NCBI RefSeq assembly: GCF_003048595.2 | Contig: NZ_CP049270.1 | Location: forward strand, 372,001 to 436,000 | Length of the DNA: 64,000 bases | Direction: 5' to 3' | Source: Campylobacter concisus | GTDB lineage: Bacteria > Campylobacterota > Campylobacteria > Campylobacterales > Campylobacteraceae | In this document: positions 10,904 through 20,844 of the stretch, in pieces | Numbering within the stretch: the first letter of the stretch is position 1 | Layout of the letters: every line of letters begins with the position of its first letter | Position numbers and translations under genes: made by a program | Notes under the pieces: generated by a model | Databases searched by the model: none | Told to the model about the DNA's origin: nothing | The model's input: the letters and a program-made list of their open reading frames with translations, nothing else

Positions 10904-13104
10904 CTGAAGAGATATTTTTAAAGCTCGATCTAGGCGAGTATTTAGAGAAATTTAACTCCTTTTTAGCAAGGCAAAAACCGCTATTTTTACAAGGCGACAG
11001 CAAAATCCACTTTGAAAATATAAACGAGCTTTCAAAGTATGATTTTAAGGCGCCTGATGAGATAAAAGAGCTTGATGACGCGCTTATGAGACTTAGCAAG
11101 CAAGCAGTGCTTCACATCAGCGAAATTTACGAGTTTGCAAAGATCATTAAGTATTTTTCATATCTAAAAAAGCAAAAATTTGAAGGCAGGCTTGGCGAGT
11201 GGATCGCAAAGGTAGAGATCCCAGAAGCGATGAGCCAGATGGCAAACAGCTTTGATGAAAACGGCGAGTTTAGCGACAGCGTGGATGAGAGATTTGCTGC
11301 GATAAAGCAGGCATTTGGCGAGAAAAAGCGCCAGATCGACGCTGAGCTTAAAAAGCTCATCTACTCAAAGCACATCACGCCCTATCTAGTCGATACCCAG
11401 ACGCACTACATCAACGCGCAAGAGGCACTTTTGGTGCGTGGCGGCTTTAATCACGCCCTAAAAGGCACCGTGATCGCTAGAAGCTCGGGCGGCTACTTCT
11501 ACGTCGCACCTGCAAGCACCGAGCGCCTAAAAAAGGAGCAAAGCGAGCTGCTTGATAGAAAAGAGGAGATCATTTTTGAGCACTGCAAGAAATTTAGCCT
11601 GCAGATGAGCAAGAGCTTGCTCTTTTTGAAATTTATAAATAACGCTTTTGACCAGTTTGACGCATATCAGGCTCGTGTAAATTTGGCTAGGTCACGTGAT
11701 TATGAGTTTGTTTTGCCAAATAGCTCGCATGTTATCAAGCTTGAGAAATTTGCCCATCCAGCGCTAAAAAACCCAAAGAGCGTGAGTGTGGATTTTAGCA
11801 AAAAGGTGCTTTTAATAACCGGCGTAAATGCTGGCGGTAAGTCGATGCTTTTAAAATCAATCATCTCAGCCACGTTGCTTGCAAAGTATTTACTACCTAT
11901 GCGTATCGACGCAAACCGCTCAACGATCGGCTCTTTTAAAGAATTTGACGCGATCATCGAAGATCCGCAAAGTGTGAAAAACGACATCTCGACCTTTGCT
12001 GGCAGGATGGTGCATTTTGCAAGGCTTTTTACTAAAAAATCGATCATCATCGGCATCGACGAGATCGAGCTTGGCACCGACTTTGAGGAGGCTGCGAGCT
12101 TGTATGGCGTCATGATAGAGCGTCTCATCACTCAAGATATCAAAATGATCATCACGACCCACCACAAGCGCCTTGCAATGTTGCTAGCTAAAAACAAAGA
12201 GGTTGAGCTAGTGGCGGCACTTTACGACGAGGCGGCTCAAAGGCCTAAATTTGAGTTTTTAAAGGGCACGATCGGCAAGTCTTATGCCTTTGAAACTGCA
12301 GCAAGATACGGCATATCTCAAAATTTAGTGGCGCAGGCTAAGAAAATTTACGGCGAAGATAAAGAGAATTTAAACGAGATCATCACAAAGACGCTAAATT
12401 TACAAACCAAGCTTGACGAGGGCATAAAAGAGGTCACGGCAAAAGAGGAGCGGCTGGAGCGCTTACTTGAGGAGCAAAAAGAGCTAAAAGAGAAAAATGA
12501 GATCAGGCTAAATGCGACTATTTCGCGCCTCGAAAAAGAGTATTATGAAGCGATAAATGCGGCAAAAGCTGTTATAAATTTCAAGGATATAAAAGACAAG
12601 CAAAGGGCGCTAAACGTGGCAAATGAGAAAAAAGCTGCCATCGTTAAACCTAAAAAAACTGAGCGCGAGAGCCTAAAAGTAGGCGATAGAGTGAAGTATG
12701 AAAATATCAAAGGCACGGTTTTAAGCATCTCTAAAAATGACGCGATGATCGAGTCAAATGGTATAAATTTGCGCGTGCCACTCGAGCTTTTAAGAAAAAA
12801 TGGCAACGAGGTAGTCTTGCCTAAAAAAGGCGGCGTAAGTTTAAGCGTAGATAAGCCAAAAACGGCCTCGTTCTCGCTTGATCTGCACGGCATGAGAGCT
12901 GACGAGGCGATAGCTAAGCTTGATAAATTTATCTCAGATAGTCTTGTTATGGGATTTGACGAGGTTAGCGTATTTCACGGTATCGGCACTGGCAAGCTTG
13001 CCTTTGCGGTTAAAAATTTCTTAAAAGAGCATCCAAGCGTGAAAGAATTTCACGATGCACCGGCAAATCAAGGCGGATATGGAGCTAAAATAGTCAGGCT
13101 TTAA
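10900..13104 (+). CDS. mutS2: MutS2-type ATPase with Smr domain
   Basis: A 734-residue MutS2 homologue lacking the mismatch-recognition domain I of MutS. The Walker A is TGVNAGGKSMLLKS near residue 310, the Walker B is IIGIDEIELGTDFEE, and ITTHHKRL follows. A long coiled coil spans about 490-570, and the C-terminal Smr domain has LDLHGMRADEA and FHGIGTGKL. In related bacteria MutS2 suppresses recombination, acts on oxidative lesions, or rescues collided ribosomes; which applies here is not visible. The start overlaps the preceding gene (ATGA). The length is slightly short of Bacillus-type proteins but no domain is missing. Confidence 0.95.
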   Translation: MTEEIFLKLDLGEYLEKFNSFLARQKPLFLQGDSKIHFENINELSKYDFKAPDEIKELDDALMRLSKQAVLHISEIYEFAKIIKYFSYLKKQKFEGRLGEWIAKVEIPEAMSQMANSFDENGEFSDSVDERFAAIKQAFGEKKRQIDAELKKLIYSKHITPYLVDTQTHYINAQEALLVRGGFNHALKGTVIARSSGGYFYVAPASTERLKKEQSELLDRKEEIIFEHCKKFSLQMSKSLLFLKFINNAFDQFDAYQARVNLARSRDYEFVLPNSSHVIKLEKFAHPALKNPKSVSVDFSKKVLLITGVNAGGKSMLLKSIISATLLAKYLLPMRIDANRSTIGSFKEFDAIIEDPQSVKNDISTFAGRMVHFARLFTKKSIIIGIDEIELGTDFEEAASLYGVMIERLITQDIKMIITTHHKRLAMLLAKNKEVELVAALYDEAAQRPKFEFLKGTIGKSYAFETAARYGISQNLVAQAKKIYGEDKENLNEIITKTLNLQTKLDEGIKEVTAKEERLERLLEEQKELKEKNEIRLNATISRLEKEYYEAINAAKAVINFKDIKDKQRALNVANEKKAAIVKPKKTERESLKVGDRVKYENIKGTVLSISKNDAMIESNGINLRVPLELLRKNGNEVVLPKKGGVSLSVDKPKTASFSLDLHGMRADEAIAKLDKFISDSLVMGFDEVSVFHGIGTGKLAFAVKNFLKEHPSVKEFHDAPANQGGYGAKIVRL

Positions 13105-13140
13105 CTTCTTCCTAAAAGTTAAAATTTATTTTAAGGTTGA

Positions 13141-13146
13141 TATAAT
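13141..13146 (+). promoter_or_regulatory. -10 element for the GGDEF/EAL gene
   Basis: A perfect TATAAT preceded by GA lies 34 bp before the TTG start, in the gap after mutS2. This suggests independent transcription of the signalling gene and dapE. Confidence 0.55.
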
Positions 13147-13179
13147 CAGGGCAAGTACACAAAATAAGGGAAGTAACTT

Positions 13180-15093
13180 TTGAGTAACAAGGATGAGCAA
13201 ACGGGCAAAAATCTACACATCACTAAAACGATTATAGGTTTAGTGTTTGTTTTGGGAAGTATTTTTTTAGTCGAAAACCTGGCAGTTTTTTATTTTAAAT
13301 TTAATAATGCTTCTGCTGAAAATGGTTTTAATCTTCGAAAGAAAGTTGATTATTTGACATATCAATATGTTGATTATTTCAAAAATGTCAGCAAATATGA
13401 TGTCGCAAATTTTCAATCTTACATTAACGATAGTGCTATGGGCGATGTCCTTTTATTAAAGGATGATAATAAAAATGGATACAAGGTCGTAGCGTCTTCA
13501 GATAAAAGAATAATAAATCAAGAATTTAACGACAAAAGCTGTGGAAATATCTTTGCTCATAATTTCCAAAAAGATTATTTTTGGGCAAAAATTTTGCCAG
13601 AAAATGCCGCTCAAGTTTGTATGTTTGTGCCAGTTGGAGAGTATATATTAGGCTTTAAAGGAAAGGTCGATCAACGTATTACTGGTACGCATGATGAGTA
13701 CTTTTTTGAGTGGCTTTTAAATAATATGGCTTTAACATTCATCTTAAGCCTCATTGGTGCAATAGTTGCTTTGTCTACTTGTATATGGTATGCGGTTAAA
13801 TATATAAAAGAAAAAAATAACTATAACGCATTAAAAACAGATGCTAAAAAACAGATAGAAGAGCTTGGAGAAAAGCTTTATATCGATCCGATGACTGGAC
13901 TTTTAAATAAAACAGCATTGGTGCGTGATATTAATAGCTATGAAAATCCTAAAGTAGTGCTTATAGATATTGATGATTTTGGTAAGATGAATGACTTTTA
14001 CGGTAAATTTGCATGTGATCAGATTTTGGTAAAGATGGCTGATTTGATCAGTGAATTTGCCAAAAATGAGAATATGAAAGCTTACTGCATAGAAGCAGAT
14101 AGGTTTGCTCTGGTAGAAGATAGTGATAGCTTTATCGATAGATATGAAGATATGGTTGAAGATTTGATAGAAATTTTTAAAGGTCGTATGCTAAGTATAG
14201 TCGATGAAGATGGTAGAGAGATAGAAGGTATCGAGATACATAGTACAATAGGCTTTGCTCTTGATAGTGACCAAACACTAAGAAAAGCAACAATAGCATT
14301 AAAAACAGCAAAAGAGCAAGATAAAGACTATGTTTGTTATTTCAAAGGGCTAAATCAAAAAGAGGAATATGCAACTCAAATAGAACGCTCTAAACTGATA
14401 CAATACGCCACTATAAATAACAATATTGTTCCTTATTTTCAGCCGATAGTTAATGATCAAAAGGTACCTGTAAAATATGAATGTTTGATAAGACTTTTAG
14501 ATAGAGGCGACGTTATATCACCAAATGTCTTTTTAGATATCTCAAAGCGCATTAAGCGTTATGCTGATCTTGAGAAACAACTCATTAAAAAGTGTTTTAA
14601 GCAGCTTGTAGAGGATAAGAATTTAGTACTTTCTATAAATTTAAGCAGTAGAGATATGATTGATGGTGATGTTAGCTCACTTGTTTTAAATTTATTGAAC
14701 AAGCACAATGTTGCTGGTAGAGTAGTATTTGAGATCGTTGAAGATGAAGAGCTTAAAAATTTAGAGAGAGTTTCAAATTTTATCGAGCGTGTAAAAAGCA
14801 TGGGCGCAAAGATCGCTATCGATGATTTTGGCTCAGGATATTCAAATTTTTCTTACATCATAAAGATCAAGCCTGACTACGTGAAGATCGATGGCTCTAT
14901 TATAAAAGATATAGACATAAATAAAGATTCACACTCTATCGCAAGTGCGATTGTGGCATTTGCAAAAGACCTTGGTATAAAAACTATTGCTGAATATGTG
15001 CATTCAAAAGAGATATTTGAAATCTGTAAAGAGATCGGCATAGATGAGTTTCAGGGCTTTTATTTTGGTGCGCCAGAGCGTGCCGGCTCATAA
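13180..15093 (+). CDS. Membrane-bound GGDEF/EAL protein, probable cyclic-di-GMP phosphodiesterase
   Basis: The 637 residues comprise a first membrane helix (about 15-37), a periplasmic sensor region (about 38-180), a second helix (about 185-208), a GGDEF domain (about 230-385) and an EAL domain (about 400-635). The GGDEF signature is replaced by EADRF near residue 305 although [14 protein letters not shown] is kept, so cyclase activity is unlikely. The EAL domain has ECLIRL near 434, [30 protein letters not shown] and FQGFYFG, the set expected for metal-dependent hydrolysis. The start is TTG after AAGGGA. It probably controls adhesion or motility. Confidence 0.9.
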   Translation: MSNKDEQTGKNLHITKTIIGLVFVLGSIFLVENLAVFYFKFNNASAENGFNLRKKVDYLTYQYVDYFKNVSKYDVANFQSYINDSAMGDVLLLKDDNKNGYKVVASSDKRIINQEFNDKSCGNIFAHNFQKDYFWAKILPENAAQVCMFVPVGEYILGFKGKVDQRITGTHDEYFFEWLLNNMALTFILSLIGAIVALSTCIWYAVKYIKEKNNYNALKTDAKKQIEELGEKLYIDPMTGLLNKTALVRDINSYENPKVVLIDIDDFGKMNDFYGKFACDQILVKMADLISEFAKNENMKAYCIEADRFALVEDSDSFIDRYEDMVEDLIEIFKGRMLSIVDEDGREIEGIEIHSTIGFALDSDQTLRKATIALKTAKEQDKDYVCYFKGLNQKEEYATQIERSKLIQYATINNNIVPYFQPIVNDQKVPVKYECLIRLLDRGDVISPNVFLDISKRIKRYADLEKQLIKKCFKQLVEDKNLVLSINLSSRDMIDGDVSSLVLNLLNKHNVAGRVVFEIVEDEELKNLERVSNFIERVKSMGAKIAIDDFGSGYSNFSYIIKIKPDYVKIDGSIIKDIDINKDSHSIASAIVAFAKDLGIKTIAEYVHSKEIFEICKEIGIDEFQGFYFGAPERAGS

Positions 15094-15101
15094 GGCCTTT
15101 A

Positions 15102-16190
15102 GTGGTAATTAGCTTTTTAAAAGAGCTTTTAAGCTTTCGCTCTATCACGCCTAATGATGCTGGAAGCTTAGAACTTATCGCTAAATTTTTGCCTGATTTT
15201 GAGGCGAAATTTATAGAAAAAAATGGCACCAAAAATATCATACTTTCTAAAATTTATGGTGATGGCGAGCATCTAGCTTTTGCTGGACACGTTGATGTCG
15301 TGCCTCCAGGAGATGGCTGGCAGAGTGAACCATTTACCCCGCTAGAAAAAGATGGCTACATCTACGCAAGAGGTGCACAGGATATGAAAAGTGGCGTGGC
15401 TGCTTTTGTTTGTGCTGCTAAAGATACGAAATTTAATGGTAAGCTAAGTCTTATTTTAACAAGCGACGAAGAGGGCGACGGCACATATGGCACGCCTTTA
15501 GCACTTGAATATTTACGCGAAATAAGTGATTTGCCAAAATTTTGCGTAGTGGCTGAGCCAACTTGTGATAAAGAATTTGGTGATAGCATAAAAGTTGGCA
15601 GACGTGGCTCTATAAATGGCAAGATCGTGATAAAGGGCGTTCAAGGGCACGTGGCGTATCCTGAAAAGTGTGTAAATCCGGTAAATTTAATAGCTCCACT
15701 TTTAAATAAGATAGCTGATCACGATATGGACGGTGGAAGCGAGTTTTTTAGTCCAAGCAAGATCGTGGTAACTGATATCAGAGGTGGCATGCAAGTTTGC
15801 AACGTCACGCCAAGCGAGCTTAGCATAATGTTTAATGTGAGAAACTCAAATTTAACTGACGTAAATGATGTTGAGAGCTATCTTAGAGAGGTCTTAAAAG
15901 CGCTTGATTACGAGCTTAGCATAAAACAAAGCTCAAAGAGATTTTTAACAAATAAAGATAGCAAAATCGTAAAAAATTTAATGGCTTCTGTCACAAAGTT
16001 TACAGGCGTTACACCGGTTCTAAATACAAAGGGCGGCACGAGCGATGCAAGGCACTTTGCTGAATTTGGTGTAGATGCGATAGAATTTGGCGTCATAAAT
16101 GACCGCATACACGCCAAAAACGAACGAGTTAGCACCCACGAAGTAAATAAACTTTATGAAATTTTTAAAGATTTGATAGAAAAATTTTAA
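15102..16190 (+). CDS. dapE: Succinyl-diaminopimelate desuccinylase
   Basis: An M20-family dinuclear zinc hydrolase in lysine and meso-diaminopimelate synthesis. In the 362 residues the ligands appear as [12 protein letters not shown] (His, Asp), [11 protein letters not shown] (bridging Asp), [12 protein letters not shown] (catalytic Glu pair), VAEPT (Glu) and the late [12 protein letters not shown] (His). The GTG start lies 8 bp after the GGDEF/EAL stop, so the two are likely co-transcribed. The ribosome site is weak. The length matches other campylobacters. Confidence 0.95.
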   Translation: MVISFLKELLSFRSITPNDAGSLELIAKFLPDFEAKFIEKNGTKNIILSKIYGDGEHLAFAGHVDVVPPGDGWQSEPFTPLEKDGYIYARGAQDMKSGVAAFVCAAKDTKFNGKLSLILTSDEEGDGTYGTPLALEYLREISDLPKFCVVAEPTCDKEFGDSIKVGRRGSINGKIVIKGVQGHVAYPEKCVNPVNLIAPLLNKIADHDMDGGSEFFSPSKIVVTDIRGGMQVCNVTPSELSIMFNVRNSNLTDVNDVESYLREVLKALDYELSIKQSSKRFLTNKDSKIVKNLMASVTKFTGVTPVLNTKGGTSDARHFAEFGVDAIEFGVINDRIHAKNERVSTHEVNKLYEIFKDLIEKF

Positions 16191-16258
16191 TCCATAAATT
16201 TCATTATCCTTAAACCAAAAAGTTATTAAGTGTCTGAAAAATACTTTCAAAAGCTATT

Positions 16259-16495
16259 TTGATTGATATTTCTTGTCAAAGAATTTTAAAAATAAGAAAT
16301 TTTCTTTATTTGGCAATATTGCTATTATCTGTTACAATTCATGAAATAGCTGGGTTTTGGCCATTTCAAGTAAAACCTAATGGAATGCTCTTTTTAACGA
16401 GCATATGGTAGAAGTTATAAATACATTTGTGGGCGAGAAATATATCCAGTATAATCCTGGCTTTAAAGATGGTATGGATATCATTTCTAATTTAT
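16259..16495 (+). pseudogene. Possible frameshifted remnant of a short membrane protein gene
   Basis: The 380-bp stretch after dapE has no intact gene. One frame from TTG 16259 to TAG 16411 gives 50 residues with a hydrophobic helix (FLYLAILLLSVTIHEIAGFW) followed by PFQVKPNGMLFL. An overlapping frame, open from 16381 to TAA at 16493-16495, continues NEHMVEVINTFVGEKY. Joining them near a run of five T at 16391-16395 would give a product of about 75 residues, which suggests a frameshifted gene. I do not recognise the family, and short chance frames are possible in such AT-rich DNA. Confidence 0.3.
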
Positions 16496-16570
16496 AAAAA
16501 AGTAAAATTTCAAATAAATAAAAAAATGCAAGTAAAACGAAAAATATACAAATCTTTTCAATACGAGAAA

Positions 16571-16969
16571 ATGAGACATAGCTTGCGAGCTAGATTGCTC
16601 TTTTTAGTCGTAGCAGTCGTGATTTTAGCAATCGAAATTTATATCGCAACTTTTGTTAAAGGTGGCTTCGTGCGACATTATTTGGGTGATGTGCTAGTTA
16701 CGGTGATGCTTTACGCATTTGGACGAGCTATATTTAAAACTGCACCAAAAATTTTAGCATTTGAAATATTTATCTTCTCGCTATCTATAGAAATTTTACA
16801 ATACTTTAAAGTACTTGAAATTTTAGATATTCATAATTTAATAATACGCATAGTCTTTGGCGGAACATTTGACGTTAGCGACATCGTATGTTACGCGTTG
16901 GGCTGCTTGCTGGCTTATTTGATTGATGTCATTTGCTTTCTGCAAAAGTATAAAAGTCCAAAGATATAG
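16571..16969 (+). CDS. DUF2809-like multi-pass membrane protein
   Basis: A 132-residue membrane protein with about four helices, including ARLLFLVVAVVILAIEIYI, LGDVLVTVMLYAFGRAIF, ILAFEIFIFSLSIEILQY and VCYALGCLLAYLIDVICF. The motif GDVLVTVMLY and the late GGTFDVSDIVCYALG fit the DUF2809 pattern as I remember it. Function unknown. An upstream in-frame GTG-type start at 16427 would add 48 basic, unconserved-looking residues, so ATG 16571 is preferred. It sits between a decayed stretch and the convergent end of polA, a variable spot. Confidence 0.7.
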   Translation: MRHSLRARLLFLVVAVVILAIEIYIATFVKGGFVRHYLGDVLVTVMLYAFGRAIFKTAPKILAFEIFIFSLSIEILQYFKVLEILDIHNLIIRIVFGGTFDVSDIVCYALGCLLAYLIDVICFLQKYKSPKI

Positions 16970-17044
16970 TGATAAATTACAATTTTATTTTTAAGTATAA
17001 AGCAGGAACTAATCATCTTAAAAGCTCTAGCAAAATTTATCTAT

Positions 17045-19681
17045 CTATTTTAGCTCACCCCAGTTTTTGGCGATATTTAGCGATGTTTTAAGTGGCACGT
17101 TAAGGGTGTAAATTTCCTCCATCGTTTTTTGCGTCGCTCTGCCAAATTCCTCCGCAAATTCGTCTTTTACTTCAAAGATCAGCTCGTCGTGGATCTGAAG
17201 CAACATTCTCGCGTTTTCATCTAAATTTGCTCTAACTTTTACCATCGCCATCTTGACTAGATCGGCCGCAGAGCCTTGAAAGACCGTATTTACCGCCTCG
17301 CGCTCAAACATAGCTATTTGCATAGGTGTGGCACTTTTGAAGTCAAAGTAGCGCCTTCTGCCAAGTAGTGTCTGCACAAAGCCATCGTTTTTGGCTGAAA
17401 TTTTTATGCTCTCCAAAAAGTCTTTTATCGTCTCAAATGCCTTAAAATAGCGCTCTATATACTCTTTTGCCTCGGCTCTTGTGATATTTACTTGATTTGC
17501 CAGCTTGCTTGAGCCCATGCCGTAAATGAGGCCAAAATTTATACTTTTTGCCACGGCTCTGTTTTGCCCGTCGCTGCTGCCAAATATGCTAATAGCCGTC
17601 CTTGCGTGGATATCCTCATCATTTTTAAATGCCTCAAGCAGCGCAGGATCTTGACTAAAGTGAGCTAGCAGTCTAAGCTCGATCTGGCTGTAGTCAAGCC
17701 CTACAAAGCTATACCCCTCGCGCGCCTCAAAGCACTCTCTAACATCCTTTGCAAGGCTACCACGAGCTGGGATATTTTGTAAATTTGGATTTTTACTTGA
17801 AAGTCTGCCAGTACTCGTGCCAGTTTGCAAAAAGCTCGTGTAAATTCGTGAGCCCTCATCCTTTTTCGCAAGTGCTAAAAGTGGCTCGCAGTAGGTGCTT
17901 TGCAGTTTATATAGCTCCCTGTAAGCTAAAATTTTCTCTATCACTGGGTGGGCATCTATGAGCTCAGCAAGCACGCTCTCATCGGTGCTATAGCCAGTTT
18001 TTGTCTTCTTTTTGGTTGGAAGCTTTAAGTGTTCAAAAAGTATGACGCCAAGCTGTTTTACGGAGTTTATGTTGAAATTTTCGCCGCTTAGCTCGTAAAT
18101 TTCACTTGTTAGTGCCTTTAGTTTGGTGTCGTTTTCAAGGATGAGCTTTTGCATTTTGGCTTCATTTATCTTGATACCGTTTTGTTCCATGTCAAAGAGC
18201 GTGAGGATAAAAGGAAATTCGTGTGTATCGGCAAGGGCGAGTAAATTTTTATCAAGTGTGTTTTGAAAAGTTTTATAAAATTTAAGCGTTATCCAAGCAT
18301 CCTCACTCGCGTATTTTGCGGCATTTTCTAGCGGCACATCGCCAAAAGTTTGCCCCTTTTTGACCACATCTTCAAATTTTATCGTGTCGTAGTCATAGAG
18401 CCTTTTTGCCAGCGCGTCCATGCCAACGCTCGAGTTTGGATCGCTAAGCCAAGCAAGTATCATCGTGTCTTTAAAATTTGCTGGAGGATTTAGACCTAGG
18501 TTATTTTTAACTATCTCAAAGTCATACTTCAAATTTTGTCCGATCACGCAGCCTTTATAAATTTGACCTATCGCCCAAGTTGCAAATTTTAGGCTGATTT
18601 GCTGCGGCACACCAAGGTAGTTGTGAGCTATCGGCACGTAGTAGGCGTCCTCGTCGTTAAAGCAAAAGCTAAAGCCAACGATCTTTGCGCTCCTGCTATC
18701 AACGCCCGTGGTCTCAGTGTCAAAGGCGACGATGGTCTCTGGTGTGACGTCTGATAAGAGCTTTTCAATGCTAGCTTTATCAAGGAGTAAATTTGCTCTA
18801 AAGCCAAGCTTAAATTCAGCATTTTCCTCTTTTTGCAAGCTCTTAAGAAGCCTATTTAGATCATACTCTTTTAAAATTTCTGAGATATTTATCAAAGGAT
18901 TTTGCTCTGGAAATTTAGAGTGCTCAAGATCAAATGAACTAACTGCGTCATCAAATAAAGTGGCTAGCTTTTTGCTCAAAAATGCTTCGTCTTTTGCTGC
19001 GGCAAGCATATTTTTAGTGCGCTCGTTTCTAAGAAGGGCTAAATTTTCATAAATTCCCTCTAAGCTGCCATACTCAGCCAAAAGCTTTTTAGCTCCCACT
19101 GCGCCGATGCCTTTGACACCTGGGATGTTGTCCGAGCTATCGCCTGCGATCGCTAGAAAGTCCCTTACTTGTGCCGGATAAACTCCATACTTTTCAAAGC
19201 AGCTAGCACTGTCGTGATCGATCTTGCTTTGCGGGCTGTAGATGCTCACTTTGCCATCCTCTATGAGTTGATAAAGGTCTTTATCGTGGGTGACTATTCG
19301 CACAAATATATCTTTGTCTTTACAAAATTTAACCGCACTTGCGATGATATCATCGGCCTCGTAGCCCTCGCGGCTAAGGCTGTAAAGCCCCATTTTTTCT
19401 ATCATATCTATGCAAACTGGAAGCTGTTCTTTTAGCTGAGCTGGTGGCTCGCTCCTGTTTGCTTTGTAATCACCTAAAATTTCGTGACGTAAGGTCTTGC
19501 CTTTGCTATCAAGTGCGAAGATGAGATAGTCACTTTGGTATTCATCCTTGAGGCTTGCTATAAAATTTGCAAAGCCACTTATCATACCGCTTGGCTTGCC
19601 CTCGCGGTTTTTAAGTCCGCTCATGGCGTAGTAGAGCCTAAAAAAGAAACCAAAAGTGTCAATAATCGTAAGTGTTTTCAT
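17045..19681 (-). CDS. polA: DNA polymerase I
   Basis: The 878-residue repair and Okazaki-fragment polymerase. The N-terminal 5'-3' exonuclease domain starts MKTLTIIDTFGFFFRLYYAM and contains SREGYEADDIIAS and GDSSDNIPGVKGIG. The 3'-5' exonuclease residues look intact (AFDTETTG, NLKYDFEI, YASEDAWIT), unlike proofreading-dead family members. Polymerase motifs A (LDYSQIELRLLAH), B (RAVAKSINFGLIYG) and C (QIHDELIFEV) are complete. I chose ATG 19681 because AAAGGA precedes it; an in-frame ATG 12 codons upstream lacks this. It is divergent from the glycosyltransferase genes. Confidence 0.97.
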   Translation of the reverse strand: MKTLTIIDTFGFFFRLYYAMSGLKNREGKPSGMISGFANFIASLKDEYQSDYLIFALDSKGKTLRHEILGDYKANRSEPPAQLKEQLPVCIDMIEKMGLYSLSREGYEADDIIASAVKFCKDKDIFVRIVTHDKDLYQLIEDGKVSIYSPQSKIDHDSASCFEKYGVYPAQVRDFLAIAGDSSDNIPGVKGIGAVGAKKLLAEYGSLEGIYENLALLRNERTKNMLAAAKDEAFLSKKLATLFDDAVSSFDLEHSKFPEQNPLINISEILKEYDLNRLLKSLQKEENAEFKLGFRANLLLDKASIEKLLSDVTPETIVAFDTETTGVDSRSAKIVGFSFCFNDEDAYYVPIAHNYLGVPQQISLKFATWAIGQIYKGCVIGQNLKYDFEIVKNNLGLNPPANFKDTMILAWLSDPNSSVGMDALAKRLYDYDTIKFEDVVKKGQTFGDVPLENAAKYASEDAWITLKFYKTFQNTLDKNLLALADTHEFPFILTLFDMEQNGIKINEAKMQKLILENDTKLKALTSEIYELSGENFNINSVKQLGVILFEHLKLPTKKKTKTGYSTDESVLAELIDAHPVIEKILAYRELYKLQSTYCEPLLALAKKDEGSRIYTSFLQTGTSTGRLSSKNPNLQNIPARGSLAKDVRECFEAREGYSFVGLDYSQIELRLLAHFSQDPALLEAFKNDEDIHARTAISIFGSSDGQNRAVAKSINFGLIYGMGSSKLANQVNITRAEAKEYIERYFKAFETIKDFLESIKISAKNDGFVQTLLGRRRYFDFKSATPMQIAMFEREAVNTVFQGSAADLVKMAMVKVRANLDENARMLLQIHDELIFEVKDEFAEEFGRATQKTMEEIYTLNVPLKTSLNIAKNWGELK

Positions 19682-19800
19682 TTTTATCCTTTGTGTAATT
19701 TTATGAAATTTAGGCAAAAAATAGGCTGATTTATAAAAATTTTTGATATTATGGCGGACATTACAAATAAAAAATCACAAAAATAAAAAGCTTTGAGGTC

Positions 19801-20844
19801 ATGAAAAAAATAGTTTTTTTACGTATCAATCCAAACGCAGTCGGTGGTGCCGAACGCTATTTAAGAAGGCTTACTAAAGCCCTAAAAGACGTAGGTATAG
19901 ACACATCTATACGCTCATATTTAGGAGAGGCTAGGACCTCGTCATGGAAAAAGGCTTTGAGATTTAACGCACAAGTAAGACGCCAAAAACAAAGCGATGA
20001 AGTATATTTTAGCTTGGAGCGAGTGAGTTGTGCGGATATTTATAGAGCAGGGGATGGCGTGCATAAAATTTATCGTGCCACAAAGCCATTTTGGTGGGTT
20101 AATCCTCTAAATTTTGTCTATCCATATCTAGAAAAACGCTGCTTTAAAAATTCTAAAAAGATAATCGCAAACTCAAACTACATAAAAGAGCAAATCATTT
20201 CAGCTTACGGTATCGATGAGTCAAAAATAGTTACCATTTACAACGGTATAAATTTGCCGCAAAAAGTAGAAAAAGGAGAAGCAAAACTTAGCGTATGCGA
20301 AGAATTTGGACTCGATTACAATTTACCAATTGTGCTATTTGTAGGAAACGGCTTTAAAAGAAAAGGAGCAAGGGATTTTTTGCTTCTTGTCTCAAAGCTA
20401 AAAACGCCAGTAAATGCGCTAATAGTAGGTAAAGATAAAAATTTAAATTCATATAAGAAGCTAGCAAAAAAGCTAAAGATAAAGGCATTTTTCACAGGTG
20501 AGCAAAAAATGACTGCAAAATTTTATGAAGCAAGCGATATTTTTATATTTCCAACACACTATGAGCCATTTTCAAATGTCGTTTTAGAGGCACTTAGCTT
20601 TAAAAATATTGTCTTTACAACGGCTCAAAATGGTGCAGCTGAAATTTTAGAAAATCGTTTTGTCATGCGTGAACCAAATGATGAAAGTATACTGGAGCTA
20701 GTGGAGCAGGTGCTTAATGATAATGAGATGATGAGAGAGCTGCAAGAGAAGTCATTTTTACTTTCACAAAAATTTAGTATAGAAAAAAATGCAAGCAAAA
20801 CTCTTGAAATCATAAACGAAGTGCTAAATTTGGAGCAAAAGTGA
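19801..20844 (+). CDS. GT4-family glycosyltransferase, probable LOS core
   Basis: A 347-residue GT-B glycosyltransferase. The donor-site E-x7-E pattern is present as HYEPFSNVVLEAL after SDIFIFPTH, and the N-terminus has the glycine-rich acceptor-side loop NAVGGAERYLRRL. SKIVTIYNGI marks the linker before the C-terminal domain. It resembles WaaG-type transferases that add a sugar to the heptose region of lipooligosaccharide, but the sugar cannot be assigned from sequence. Its end overlaps the heptosyltransferase gene by 4 bp (ATGA-like), so the two form a small LOS operon. Confidence 0.85.
   Translation: MKKIVFLRINPNAVGGAERYLRRLTKALKDVGIDTSIRSYLGEARTSSWKKALRFNAQVRRQKQSDEVYFSLERVSCADIYRAGDGVHKIYRATKPFWWVNPLNFVYPYLEKRCFKNSKKIIANSNYIKEQIISAYGIDESKIVTIYNGINLPQKVEKGEAKLSVCEEFGLDYNLPIVLFVGNGFKRKGARDFLLLVSKLKTPVNALIVGKDKNLNSYKKLAKKLKIKAFFTGEQKMTAKFYEASDIFIFPTHYEPFSNVVLEALSFKNIVFTTAQNGAAEILENRFVMREPNDESILELVEQVLNDNEMMRELQEKSFLLSQKFSIEKNASKTLEIINEVLNLEQK

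Noticed and set aside
16427-16570. N-terminal extension of the DUF2809-like protein from a GTG-type start
   Set aside because: The 48 added residues are basic and unlike the protein; ATG 16571 begins directly before the first membrane helix.
19682-19717. Twelve extra N-terminal codons for polA
   Set aside because: ATG 19681 has AAAGGA at the right distance and gives the standard N-terminus.
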